Shown here: piece after piece, positions 1 to 10,765 of the stretch | How the letters are laid out: every line of letters begins with the position of its first letter | How positions within the stretch are numbered: position 1 is the first letter of the stretch | From: Eurosta solidaginis | Lineage: Eukaryota; Arthropoda; Insecta; Diptera; Tephritidae | Direction of reading: 5' to 3' | NCBI RefSeq assembly: GCF_040869045.1 | Contig: NC_090321.1 | Location: forward strand, 88,270,603 to 88,334,602 | Length of the DNA stretch: 64,000 nucleotides | The notes under the pieces: model-generated | Seen by the model: the letters and a program-made list of their open reading frames with translations, nothing else | Told to the model about the DNA's origin: nothing | The model's database searches: none | Made by a program: the position numbers and the translations under genes

Positions 1-2534
1 TATACACAGTCCACCGTCTGTCCTTCCGCTCGGCCATTAACACAATAACTTGAGCAAAATCCGATATATCTTTACTAAACTTAGCCCACGTACTTACCTG
101 AGCTCACTTTTTCTTGGTATAAAAAATGGGCGAAATCTGACCATAACCACGCCCACTTTATCGATATCGAAAATTACGAAAAATGAAAAAAATGCCATAA
201 TTCTATACCAAACACGAAAAAAGGGATGAAACATGGTAACTGGATTGGTTTATTGACGCAAAATATAACTTTGGAAAAACCTTTGTAAAATGGGTGTGAC
301 ACCTACCATATTAAGTAGAAGAAAATGAAAAAGTTCTACAGGGCGAAATCAACAGCCCTTGGAATCTTGGCAGGAATACTGTTAGTGGTATTGCATATAT
401 AAATAAATTAGCAGTACCCGACAGATGATTTTCTGGATCACCTGGTCCACATTTTGGTCGATATCGCGAAAACGCCTTCACATATACATCTAAGGGCCAC
501 TCGCTTTTAAAACCCTCATTAATACCTTTAATTTGATATCCATATCGTACAAAAACATACCAGAGTCACCCCTGTCCCACCCTAATGGCGATATCTCGAA
601 AAGGCGTCCACCTATAGACCTAATGCCCCCTCCCTCTTAAAATGCTCAGTAACACCTTTCGTTTGATACCCATATCGTACAAACATTCTAGAGTCACCCC
701 TGGCCCACCCTAATGGCGATATCTCGAAAAGGCGTCCACCTATAGACCTAGTGTCCACTCCCTCTTAAAATGCTCAGTAACACCTTTCGTTTGATACCCA
801 TATCGTACAAACATTCTAGAGTCACCCCTGGCCCACCCTAATGGCGATATCTCGAAAAGGCGTCCACCTATAGACCTAATGCCCACTCCCTCTTAAAATG
901 CTCAGTAACAGCTTTCGTTTGATACCCATATCGTACAAACATTCTAGAGTCACACCTGGCCCACCCTAATGGCGATATTTCGAAAAGGCGTCCACCTATA
1001 GAACTAAGGATTACTCCCTTTTAAAATACTCATTACCACCTTTCATTTGATACCCATATCGTACAAACACATTCTAGAGTCACCCTGGCCCACCCTAATG
1101 GCGATATCTCGAAAAGGCGTCCACCTATAGACCTAATGTCCACTCCCTCTTAAAATGCTCAGTAACACCTTTCGTTTGATACCCATATCGTACAAACATT
1201 CTAGAGTCACCCCTGGCCCACCCTAATGGCGATATCTCGAAAAGGCGTCCACCTATAGACCTAATGTCCACTCCCTCTTAAAATGCTCAGTAACACCTTT
1301 CGTTTGATACCCATATCGTACAAACATTCTAGAGTCACCCCTGTCCCACCCTAATGGCGATATCTCGAAAAGGCGTCCACCTGTAGACCTAATGCCCACT
1401 CCCTCTTAAAATGCTCAGTAACACCTTTCGTTTGATACCCATATCGTACAAACATTCTAGAGTCACACCTGGCCCACCCTAATGGCGATATCTCGAAAAG
1501 GCGTCCACCTATAGAACTAAGGATTACTCCCTTTTAAAATACTCATTACCACCTTTCATTTGATACCCATATCGTACAAACACATTCTAGAGTCACCCTG
1601 GCCCACCCTAATGGCGATATCTCGAAAAGGCGTCCACCTATAGACCTAATGCCCACTCCCTCTTAAAATGCTCAGTAACACCTTTCGTTTGATACCCATA
1701 CCGTACAAACATTCTAGAGTCACCCTTGGTCCAGCTTTATGGCGATATCTCGAAAAGGCGTCCACCTATAGAACTAAGGATTACTCCCTTTTAAAATACT
1801 CATTACCACCTTTCATTTGATACCCATATCGTACAAACACATTCTAGAGTCACCCCTGGCCCACCCTAATGGCGATATCTCGAAAAGGCGTCCACCTATA
1901 GACCTAATGCCCACTCCCTCTTAAAATGCTCAGTAACACCTTTCGTTTGATACCCATATCGTACAAACATTCTAGAGTCACCCCTGGCCCACCCTAATGG
2001 CGATATCTCGAAAGGGCGTCCACCTATAGACCTAATGCCCACTCCCTCTTAAAATGCTCAGTAACACCTTTCGTTTGATGCACATATCGTACAGACACCC
2101 CTGGTCCACCTTTATGGCGATATCTCGAAACGGCGTCCACCTATGGAACTAAGGATCACTCCTTTTCAAAATACTCATTAACAGCTTTCATTTGATACCC
2201 ATATCGTACAAACACATTATAGAATCACCCCTGGTCCACCTTAATGGGGACATCTCGAAAAGGCGTCCACCGATAGACCTAAGGCCCACTCCCTCTTAAA
2301 ATGCTCAGTAACACCTTTCATTTGATACCCATATCGTACAAACAAATTCTAGAGTCAGCCCTGGTCTACCTTTATGGCGATATCCCTAAATGGCGTTCAT
2401 CCATAGAACTATGGCCTACTCTCTCTTAAAATACTCTTTAATACCTTTCATTTGATACACATGTTATACAACCACATTCCAGGGTTACCCCAGATTGATT
2501 TTCCTTATTTTGTCTCCATAGCTCTCAACTGAGT
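1..2534 (+). repeat. Dispersed TIR element with internal minisatellite, right part (cut by window edge)
   Basis: Positions 1-580 match 57205-57728 almost base for base (the part with 'accacgcccact' and 'gatatcgaaaat'), and both stretches run into the same 128-bp tandem array. The right end at 2524-2534 reads CTCAACTGAGT. That is the exact inverse of ACTCAGTTGAG, which opens the second copy at 56197, so the family appears to be bounded by an 11-bp inverted repeat. No coding frame is present. Its type (MITE-like or other) is not known to me. Confidence 0.75.
420..2510 (+). repeat. 128-bp minisatellite array, about 16 units
   Basis: The phrase 'taatggcgatat' recurs at 583, 711, 839, 967, 1096, 1224, 1352 and 1480, a period of 128-129 bp. 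Each unit also carries 'tttgatacccatatcgtac' and 'ttctagagtcaccc'. Two unit variants exist: one with 'gacctaatgcccactccctc' and one with 'gaactaaggattactccc'. Units decay toward 2500. Confidence 0.95.
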
Positions 2535-2881
2535 ATGTTATGTTCGGTTACACCCGAACTTAGCCTTCCTTACTTGTTCTTAATATTTTCTTACAAATGA
2601 AAATTTGTTTTTAGTTTTAAAAGTTTGTGCATTAATACACAACTAAAATCGACTTTCTTGTGAGATAAGTAAATTATCAGAACGCGAAACAATTTTTTTT
2701 AGAAAGATATACAGGATGAGAGTCGATAGTCATTTTGAAAATCAGGTGATGCATTCTATTTGTAATTTTGACGTCTACGCAGAAGTTATCACACTTGTCT
2801 TATCAACAGTGCGGCTCTCTTGTTCTTGTTGGAACTAGTGTCATATAGGTACATGGGACATAATCAAAACAAACTAATAAA

Positions 2882-3234
2882 AAAAAATAATTGTAAGGCG
2901 CGATAACCTACGAAGAGATTTTAGGCCGAGCTTCTCTTCCAAGTTGCGTCGTGTTCCTTTTTAATTTTTCCTACAAATCGGCGGGACGGGACCTACTTGT
3001 TTTATGCCGACTCCGAACGGCGAGACAGATGAGTTTTCACTGAGAGCTTCTCATGACAGAAATACACTCGGAGTGCTTGCCAACCACTGCCGAGGGGCGA
3101 CCCCGCTTAGAAAAATTTTCTTCTAATTGAAAAACTTTATTTTTAAAATTTGGATGTTGCTTTGCCCGGGGTGTGAACCCAGGGCATTCGGTGTGGTACG
3201 CGGAGCACGTTACCATCACACCACGTTGGCCGCC
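2882..3234 (-). mobile_element. tRNA-derived SINE
   Basis: On the minus strand the element begins near 3234 with a tRNA-like head. An A-box-like 'TGGTGTGATGGTAACGTG' is followed by a B-box-like 'GGGTTCACACCCC', the spacing expected of an RNA polymerase III internal promoter. A tRNA-unrelated body follows and ends in an A/T-rich tail near 2882. The flanks 'aaaacaaactaataaa' (2866-2881) and 'aaaacaaactagtaaa' (3235-3250) are a 16-bp target duplication with one mismatch, which fixes both ends. SINEs of this form are copied by a partner LINE; which one cannot be told here. Confidence 0.88.
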
Positions 3235-3250
3235 AAAACAAACTAGTAAA

Positions 3251-4380
3251 TGTTTTAAAAGTAGTAATGACATCTGACTTATTATTTCAAATTTCAACAT
3301 TAATTTAAATTGAAGAGCCTGGAAAATAGAGATAATTATATATTTGGATTGTATTTGTTGCTTTTAATTTGCACATCACTGTATATACCAATAATATAAA
3401 ATATATATTTATTTATATACATACATATAAATTAATGTAAATATTTTTTACTAAATATACAAAATAAATATATTAAATTAAACAAATAGCATTGTTACTT
3501 TACATAAAATATATACATAAATAGCTTATATCTATGGCTACAAGCAATGCCTGACAAAGTTGATCTTTGCCAAAATGTAGTTATTGCCAGCATTGAATTC
3601 TAAACCAAAAAAAACTTTCAAAACTCTCCCGTGAGATAAAGTAAATAACGGATAATAAAAGCTAAAATCATTCTGTTGGTCGTTTTTTTAAAGATAATTA
3701 AAACTTTTTTCTAATTTTTTCGGTACTGTTTGTTTTAATTTATATTGGTGGCTACCGCTTTCAAAGTAATCAAGGAGCCAATGCTTGGCTACGGGTTGTC
3801 GCCAAGCTTTGCTTTATTGTGGTTGTGGTCTGTAAACGCCGTGTTGAATGTGATCAGCCCTAATACCTCAGCAAACGTTTACTGTCCAATTCGGAACAAT
3901 TTCAGGATAACTTCGGAATTAATTTAGTTTAGTTATCATTTCGAGAATGCTTCAAAACCATTTCGACGCTGTTTTTGATACAATTTCGGGTCAATTCAAG
4001 CATCCTTTAGGGTATACTTCGGAATTTTTTTAGGCATCAGTTCGGAAAAATTTCAGCATAATTTCATGACTATTTCGAAAGAATTTCGGGACAGTTACAT
4101 TATCTGTTCAGAATCGATACTATTTGGGGACCAACTGGTAACAATTTCAGGATAATTTTAGGATTATTTACTGTTTTCAAAGAGGATTGTAAATAACTCT
4201 CGCCATTTGTAAGTTTTTCGCAAGGTAGATATTGGAAATCGGAAAGAACGTTTTCAAATTTTTGTATGATACGCTCTAAAAAATATTTCTCCACATTCAC
4301 GTTAGTTGGGTGGTAAAATAATGCGATTTCTTTTCGAGATTTTAATAACTTAAGCATTACCCAACATTAGCTGTGTTTTT
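3251..4380. other. AT-rich sequence, no gene recognised
   Basis: The stretch holds short frames only (60-85 codons) with no recognisable motif. Around 3900-4150 there is a loosely repetitive run of 'atttcggga'/'aatttcaggataa' phrases that looks like a decayed short tandem repeat. Confidence 0.6.
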
Positions 4381-4386
4381 TTACGT

Positions 4387-4865
4387 CTATATACGTTTAC
4401 GCTTAAACTTTATAGGACTGCTAAGCGACAAACTTTAAATACACCTCTGAAAGTGCTGTGCATAAAATTTGTCCCACTAAATTTCAATACGCATTATACT
4501 CAGATGTAACTGAAATATGTGTCTTTAGCCGTTTTTTTAACACGCGTATATCCGTTTACGCTTAAACTTTATATGGACTGCTAAGCGCCAAATTTTAAAT
4601 ACACCTCTGAAATTGCTGCGCATAAATTTTGTCCTACTAAATTTCTATACGCATTATACTCAGATGTAACTGAAATATGTGTCTTTGTTTCACCCTCTAC
4701 ACTAATTCTATGTATGCTATTTGTGTCCACAATTCATCGCAACTGATTCAGCTATATGTTATACCCTATGGCCATCAGAGCGTTGTGTCTCCGCTTTTCG
4801 GTACACCCTGTTGCTGTAGCTAGTTGTTTAACCACAGCCGCTAGATGGGTCTCCTAAGCATTATC
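4387..4865 (+). repeat. 159-bp direct duplication plus left part of a palindrome-bearing repeat
   Basis: 'cgtttacgcttaaactttata' begins at 4394 and again at 4553, and the 159 bp between them repeats with few changes. From 4681 the sequence ('caccctctacactaattcta' through 'ctcctaagcattatc') matches 9600-9787. The retrotransposon at 4866 therefore cut this repeat in two. The module 'ttaacacgcgtatatc' resembles the palindromic module at 9546-9585. Confidence 0.7.
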
Positions 4866-5070
4866 TGTGGCAGCTCTGCCAGCCACCTAGCACGGAGTAG
4901 TAAACGAACAACCACAAAAATACATTTTGACATTTCATTGTATCTTGCTATGTTATTATTCTTCTTATACTTTCTTAGCGACCAGACGTGTCGAGTAACT
5001 TGAAATTGAATTATATTAATCTTTGTAATTATTAATAGGTGTTGTTGAATAAATTGAATGAAACACCAAA
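4866..5070 (+). repeat. 5' LTR of CsRn1-like element
   Basis: Starts TGTGGCAGCTCTG and ends AACACCAAA. It is identical to 9321-9525 except at three bases. If the canonical CA end is preferred, the LTR stops two bases earlier (CACCA) and the target duplication becomes an imperfect 6-mer. The 4-bp TATC solution fits better. It would carry the promoter and the poly(A) site; 'aataaa' lies at 5048-5053. Confidence 0.93.
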
Positions 5071-5071
5071 G

Positions 5072-5090
5072 TGGTGACCCCGACGTGATC
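5072..5090 (+). promoter_or_regulatory. Primer binding site, tRNA-Trp
   Basis: TGGTGACCCCGACGTGATC lies one base after the 5' LTR. It is complementary to the 3' end of fly tRNA-Trp with CCA added, the primer used by CsRn1-type Gypsy elements. Confidence 0.85.
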
Positions 5091-5385
5091 TTCAACAAGA
5101 AGATTTTTCAGTTTTCGACACGTTTGCAAAGCGTTTTAGCAACGATAGTGCAAAACCACGGAAAATTCCCAACACGAAATTCAACGAATTTGCGAGGAAG
5201 CGTATACACACATACATCGGCACAGAATATTTTGAAAAGCAACGTTCAACGAATGAGCGAGAAGCGAATGCACACATTAAACGTAGGAAGAACATTTTGA
5301 ACGTTCTAGAATATTATCTTTTTGATGTTGCGGTTGAACGAGTTGTTTTCAATCGGCAATTTTTAACTCAAGCTAAATTAGGGTT

Positions 5386-6369
5386 ATGCATGCCGGCCGA
5401 TACGATTTGCGTAGTGCTACAAATAAAGATTCGAGTGAAGAAGATTTATTTCATGACAGTGTGATGGCGGAATTGAGCGACGAAGTAAAGCAGCAATTGC
5501 AGCAAGTTCAAACAAGCATTGAATCACTGCAAAACAATTACATGCCTTTGTCAACAAGAGTAAACTGGCAACGTATGCACGTACCAAATTTCAATAAACA
5601 GAATCCGCAGTTATGGTTCGCACAACTAGAGCGATCATTTCATTTGAGCGACATTACTTCGGACGCCGATAAGTTTGACTGGGTAACTATACATCTCGAT
5701 CAAGAAATTCTGTTAGCAGTAGAAGATCATGTAACTCAACCCCCAAACGAAAATAAATACACCACTCTTAAAGGTAGGTTACTAGCGAAATTTTCTGAAT
5801 CTTCAGAGAGTAAATTACGGCGATTGTTGCAAGGCGGTGGCACTGCGGGTATGAAGCCGTCTGAGATGTTATCGTACATGCAGCGCCTCGCACCGGACCC
5901 AGGCAGTGCAGCCGTTATTAGAACATTGTTTTTAGGACAAATGCCCAATTCTATACGCCCACTTTTAACAATATGGAAAGAAGACGATCTGGGAAAATTA
6001 GCGCTTATTGCTGACAAGATGTTAGAAGCAGTCAGCTCTAACTCTCTTAACATGATAGCGGTACAAGAAAACGTATCAAGGGCTGCTTCGTCTTCAGTTA
6101 ACGCGTTGTCGAGCGACGGCAATTCCTTGGGGGAAATTGTCAATACACTTAAGTCACTATCTGAGTCGGTCAAGAAACTGCAGATCGACATCAACAAAAT
6201 TAAGAATAATCCGACAAAACGTTCAACCTCCCGGGCTCGTTCCTCCAGTAGGAACAAAACAACAACTAGTAATGATGGAGGGAAACATCTATGTTATTTT
6301 CATAACAAATTTGGCGATAAAGCACGCAACTGTCGTCCAAATTGTACGTACACTAATTCGTCAAACTAG
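5386..6369 (+). CDS. gag: Gag polyprotein of CsRn1-like Gypsy element
   Basis: This 327-codon frame encodes the structural protein that assembles cytoplasmic particles around element RNA. The start is the ATG of MHAGRYDLRSATNKDS, the first in frame after the leader. Residues about 60-230 form the capsid-like region, with phrases such as 'NPQLWFAQLERSF' and 'APDPGSAAVIRTLFLGQMP'. A serine/arginine-rich basic stretch (around 'RSTSRARSSSRNK') precedes a finger of C-H-C-C type, 'CYFHNKFGDKARNC' and a further Cys, instead of the usual CCHC knuckle. That finger is the hallmark of the CsRn1 clade. The frame is intact. The pol frame is in the -1 phase and is open across the end of gag, consistent with -1 frameshifting, although the slip site itself is not identified. 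Confidence 0.9.
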   Translation: MHAGRYDLRSATNKDSSEEDLFHDSVMAELSDEVKQQLQQVQTSIESLQNNYMPLSTRVNWQRMHVPNFNKQNPQLWFAQLERSFHLSDITSDADKFDWVTIHLDQEILLAVEDHVTQPPNENKYTTLKGRLLAKFSESSESKLRRLLQGGGTAGMKPSEMLSYMQRLAPDPGSAAVIRTLFLGQMPNSIRPLLTIWKEDDLGKLALIADKMLEAVSSNSLNMIAVQENVSRAASSSVNALSSDGNSLGEIVNTLKSLSESVKKLQIDINKIKNNPTKRSTSRARSSSRNKTTTSNDGGKHLCYFHNKFGDKARNCRPNCTYTNSSN

Positions 6370-7994
6370 AGCCGCTGCTGCCAGTTCCGCTGGTGGGTAG
6401 CAGCGATAACAGGACCAGCAACAGAACTAAACCGAGTGATGATTCACTTCATGAAACAAGACTACATGTATACGATCGTCACAATTGCTTCCAGTTCCTA
6501 GTAGATTCAGGTTCGATTATTTCCGTCATACCACGTAAATTCACTAATTTAAAATAAAAGCCAAATGAGCTTCAGCTGTATGCTGCTAATCAAACAGTCA
6601 TACAGACATACGGAAACCATATCCTCAAACTAGATTTAGGGTTAAGACGAGCGTTCAACTGGACGTTTACCATTGCTGATACTCATATAGCGATTATTGG
6701 GGCAGATTTTCTGACTCACTATAATTTATTAATTGACTTAAATCAACAACGTCTTATTGACAGGACCACTGGTCTTACCACAAGCGGAAAATTAGTCGAC
6801 ACTGCCGAGTTTGATATTTCTACAGTTAACAGCGCTAACGATTTTGCAGGACTTTTGACACGTTTTGTAGAGATTACAAAACCCTCACGTAAATTCAACA
6901 ATAATAGTAGCGTTAATAACGTAAGACACCATATAGAAACAAAGGGAAATCCAATTGCCGATCGGCCGCGACGTTTAGCTGGGGATAAGCTTTCTGGTGC
7001 AAAGAATGAAATTAATTTTCTTCTCGAACAGGGTATTTGCCAACCATCAAAAAGTCCATGGGCAAGTCCACTCCACATGGTCGAAAAAAAGTCGGGAGGT
7101 TGGCGAGCTTGTGGGGACTATCGTAAATTAAATGCGATCACCATTCCAGATCGATACCCAATTTCCCACATCCATGACCTATCAGAGAAATTATATGGAA
7201 AACAAATTTTTTCTACAATTGACTTGGTGCGCGCATATTATCAAATCCCCATGTGCGAAACGGATATGGAAAAAACTGCAGTATGCACTCCTTTCGGGCT
7301 TTATGAATTTCTCTACATGCCGTTTGGGCTTAAGAACGCTACTCAAACCTTTCAAAGGTTCATGGACGGTATTTTTAAAGACATCGATTTCGTGTACGTA
7401 TATATAGATGATATTCTGGTAATGTCCACGTCAGTACGCGAGCATGAAGATCACCTTCACACAGTTTTTTCCATATTACAGCGGCATGGTTTGGCAATTA
7501 ATGTGAATAAGTGTCAACTTGGAAAACCTGAAGTAAATTTTCTGGGGTATGTCATCAACGGCGATGGTGTACGTCCACCCGCCGAGCGAGTAGAAGTCAT
7601 AAGGAATTACAAACCACCTGACACAGTTTGCGAACTTAGCCGATTTCTCGGTATCATCAACTACTATCGGCGGTGTATTCCAAAGGCATCACAACTACAG
7701 TCGCAATTGAGCGAGTTCACACGCAACATGCGAAAGAATGACAAAAGTAGAATCAACTGGACTAGTGAAACTCTCAAAGCTTTTGATGATTGCAAGCGTA
7801 GTTTAGCAGAAGCTACGATCTTGGCTCACCCAGCTCCAGATGCAAAGCTTGCAGTGGTAAGTGATGCTTCAGACATAGCGATCGGTGCGGCGTTAGAACA
7901 ACTTTGCGATGACATTTGGCAGCCTCTAGGGTTTTTTCAAGAAAACTTACTAGTACTGAAAGGAATTACAGCACTTACGATCGAGAGCTTCTGA
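6360..7994 (+). pseudogene. pol: Pol N-terminal part: protease and reverse transcriptase, broken
   Basis: The frame is open from within the end of gag. Aspartic protease shows 'FLVDSGSIISVIP' near 6495 and the later 'IIGADFL' motif. A TAA at 6555-6557 interrupts protease. From 6855 the frame is open through reverse transcriptase: '[13 protein letters not shown]', '[15 protein letters not shown]', '[13 protein letters not shown]' and the catalytic 'YIDDIL' near 7405, then the connection region with '[10 protein letters not shown]'. RNase H begins ('[14 protein letters not shown]') but the frame slips in the T-run at 7931-7936. The reading frame that continues the domain ends at a junction near 7995, where most of RNase H is missing. 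RT residues look intact; protease and RNase H would not be made. Confidence 0.9.
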
Positions 7995-7995
7995 C

Positions 7996-9297
7996 TCTAA
8001 CGTAGTAGCTGACACCCTGTCACGTCTGAATGCTATTTCAATGCCAACCAGCGTAAATTATTCGGAGCTTGCGCATGCACAGGCCAAAGATATTGATCTA
8101 CCTCTACTTTTACAGGGAAGCACTTCGTTAAAGTTACAGATAATGCATTTCGAAGGCAACAGCGTTTACTGCGACATTTCTACTGGAAATATAAGGTTAT
8201 ACGTACCTAAAGAGTTGCGTCACAAAATATTTGCATCGGTACATGGACTTTCACACCCGGGTGGTAAGGCAACCCTAAAACAACTACGAAAAAAGTATGT
8301 TTGGCCTTCGATGTGCAAAGACGTGGCGCTTTGGGCAAAGGCTTGTTTACCTTGTCAACGAGCAAAGATTCATAGACACAACTCCATTTTACCGGATAAA
8401 ATCGACATGCCGGACAACAGGTTTGATCATGTGCACATTGACATCGTTGTAATGCCCCAGGTAAACGATTATCGTTACTGTTTGACTATGATCGACCGAT
8501 TTTCACGGTGGCCCGAAGCCGTTCCCCTGCAAGACATATCTGCGATTACTATAGTAAAAGTTTTTTGGACTCATTGGATCGCTAGGTTTGGCTGTCCAAA
8601 GACCATCACGACTGACCAGGGTACACAATTTGAGTCAGCACTTTTTAGAGCTCTCACGAACATGATCGGATGTCAACGCATACACACCACAGCCTATCAT
8701 CCCCAATCTAATGGGATGATAGAGCGATGGCATCGATCCTTAAAAACAGCGCTCATGTGTGACCCAGCAACTCCATGGCCAGATCTACTACCGACCGTGT
8801 TACTCGGATTACGAACATGCTATAAGGAGGATCTTCGAGCTTCCACTGCAGAAATGTTGTATGGTGGTCCAATCAGATTACCTAATGAGTTTTTTGAAGA
8901 CCTAGACAAAACTATCGATCCACAAAATTTTCTGGAAAAGCACTGCGAATATATGCGCAACACTCGGCCTATTCCAGCTACTCATCATAACTCGAAGAAA
9001 AGTTTATTTTTGCTCAAAAACTTATATGACTGTTCACACGTACTGGTGAGAACAGATGCAGTTCGAGAGCCCTTAGAAGCTCCTTACACCGGCCCCTACG
9101 AGGTTATAGATCGTCCCACTGATAGAGTTTTTAGCGTGAAGATGAATAACAAGAAAGTTGCTGTATCGGTTGACAGATTAAAGCCAGCTTTCATCATACG
9201 TGAAGATACAGATACCAGTTCCGATGAGGCAGCTACGAAACCGATCCCTAGAACATACGAGAAGTCAAGGCGCGTACGATTCCTGAACCAACAGTGA
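7996..9297 (+). pseudogene. pol: Pol C-terminal part: integrase
   Basis: The frame resumes right after the RNase H deletion with 'NVVADTLSRL', the linker that normally precedes integrase, and stays open to a TGA at 9295. The first ATG is at 8041 (418 codons). It carries the HHCC zinc finger (His pair in 'HGLSHPGG', Cys pair in 'CLPCQRAK') and the DDE core: Asp in 'VHIDIVV', Asp in 'TTDQGTQFE' and Glu in 'HPQSNGMIERWH'. The C-terminus has the GPY/F module 'YTGPYEVIDR' and ends near the polypurine tract. All catalytic residues of integrase are present, but it lies in a different phase from RT. It could only be made from a helper copy or by unusual initiation, hence pseudogene as a polyprotein part. 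Confidence 0.9.
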
Positions 9298-9307
9298 CTT
9301 CGTTATT

Positions 9308-9320
9308 AAAAGGGGAGTAC
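9308..9320 (+). promoter_or_regulatory. Polypurine tract
   Basis: 'aaaaggggagtac' abuts the 3' LTR, the position and composition used to prime plus-strand DNA. Confidence 0.8.
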
Positions 9321-9525
9321 TGTGGCAGCTCTGCCAGCCACCTAGCACGGAGTAGTAAACGAACAACCACAACAATACATTTTGACATTTCATTGTATCT
9401 TGCTATGTTATTATTCTTCTTATACTTTCTTAGCGACCAGACGTGTCGAGTAACTTGAAATTGAATTATATTAATATTTGTAATTATCAATAGGTGTTGT
9501 TGAATAAATTGAATGAAACACCAAA
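9321..9525 (+). repeat. 3' LTR of CsRn1-like element
   Basis: 205 bp with three differences from 4866-5070 (about 1.5%). Followed by the TATC duplication at 9526-9529. Confidence 0.93.
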
Positions 9526-9850
9526 TATCTAAGCGAGGATAGGCGTTTTTTTACACGCGCAAACGAAACGTATACGCGTGTTAAAGAAAACACGGCTTTT
9601 ATTTCACCCTCTACACTAATTCTATGTATTCTATGTGTGTCCACAATTCATCGCAACTGATTCAGCTATATGTTATACCCTATGGCCATCAGAGGGTTGT
9701 GTTTCCGCTTTTCGGCACACCCTGTGCTGTAGCTGTAGTTATTTAACCATTGGCGCTAGATGTGTCTCCTAAGCATTATCTAAGCGAGGATAGGCGTTTT
9801 TTTCACGCGCAAACTTGAACGTATACGCGAGTGAGAAAAACGGCTATTAT
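9526..9850 (+). repeat. Palindrome-bearing tandem repeat, about 250-bp period
   Basis: 'taagcgaggataggcgtttt' occurs at 9529 and 9781. Each copy leads into a palindromic module in which 'acacgcg' and 'cgcgtgt' are inverted around a short loop (9550-9580), or a decayed version (9804-9835). The intervening body matches 4681-4865. This is the older repeat that the LTR element entered. Confidence 0.75.
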
Positions 9851-10539
9851 AACATTAAACCTAGTAGCTTGAAATCAACAATTTTGAACATTCATGGTTT
9901 CGTTAAAAGGATGGCGATAAGTGTATGAACTGGCATGTATCTATATATAGTACTTATATGTATGTAGCTGTTTAAAGTGCATGAAAATCTCAAAATAATC
10001 TTAAGGTATACATAATAGTTAAAGTTTGTGGTTGAAAAGCATATCTGTAGTTCCTTTAATTTGAAAAAGGCTAGTACTGATAATGATTTGCAGGGCATCG
10101 TTACATTAAGCTATATATAGCTCTTAATATTTTGTAGTGTTATGGCAATACTGTAAACGAATTTATTAACCAATAATAAAAGCTTGAAAACAAATAAATA
10201 CGTGGAAGTCTTTCAGTCATTTCAATAGGGAAGGATGGGTTTGTTCTACGTTCATGCGGCATCAAATCGCTTTCAATGTTTGGTAGAGCCGTTTTTTTGT
10301 TCTCTCATTTTAGTTTAATCCTCCTCAGCCGGATCTTTATCGCTAAAAGAAGAAGAGGATGTATCGTATACGTAGCGCATATGTGACGGCTGCAGCCATC
10401 TAGAACATTACTCTGAAGAACTCTCGTCCTATAGGGATTAAACTGTGAACTGCTAATATACATACATATATGTATGTACAAAGTGAGTGAATGTTATAAG
10501 TTCAGGAAGCTCCTCCCGATACATCCTTGTCGCACTCAC
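9851..10539. other. AT-rich spacer, no gene recognised
   Basis: Only short frames without motifs. Short runs of 'tatatgtatgta' type lie near 9950 and 10460. Confidence 0.5.
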
Positions 10540-10765
10540 CTCAACCAATTGGTCACACCTAGAAAATTTAAATCGTCCTTTCAGGGGAGTGGGGGCCACC
10601 CTCTTATTCTGCCTTCATAGGCGGGTTCCGATAAAAATACTTTATTAGTCGCGGCATCATTCATTTTCATAAAATAGTCTAGCCAGCGTAGCCGCTGCGT
10701 TTTAATTCGCTGGACTATGTTGATGTCTGCGTAAAGCTCGTACAACTCATCATTACGCGTAAACA
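10540..10765 (-). pseudogene. RTE-type LINE fragment (3' end of ORF)
   Basis: The minus-strand peptide 'DELYELYADINIVQRIKTQR' and the following 'KVFLSEPAYEGRIRG' match the C-terminal part of the RTE LINE at 59080-59290 (which has 'NNELYELYADINIVQRIKTQ'). Similarity stops near 10540 inside the equivalent of 'gtgtgaccaattgg', and near 10765 on the other side. It is a short, mutated scrap with no function of its own. Confidence 0.85.

Larger units (their letters stand above)
4866..9525 (+). mobile_element. Ty3/Gypsy LTR retrotransposon, CsRn1-like, defective
   Basis: The copy is complete in outline. It has two 205-bp LTRs with three differences, a primer site for tRNA-Trp, gag, protease/RT, integrase and a polypurine tract. 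Target duplication TATC flanks it (4862-4865 and 9526-9529), and the uninterrupted target is preserved at 9773-9795. The tRNA-Trp primer together with the unusual Gag finger points to the CsRn1/Kabuki clade of Metaviridae. It cannot move alone: an in-frame stop lies in protease, a frame slip and deletion lie in RNase H, and no env is present. The low LTR divergence suggests a fairly recent insertion. Confidence 0.93.

Noticed and set aside
420..2510. Regular repeats that could suggest a CRISPR array
   Set aside because: Units are 128 bp with no short repeat/unique spacer alternation, and the context is a fly genome.
3130..3234. tRNA gene on the minus strand
   Set aside because: A/B-box-like sequence is followed by a long SINE body and flanked by target duplications; no full cloverleaf.
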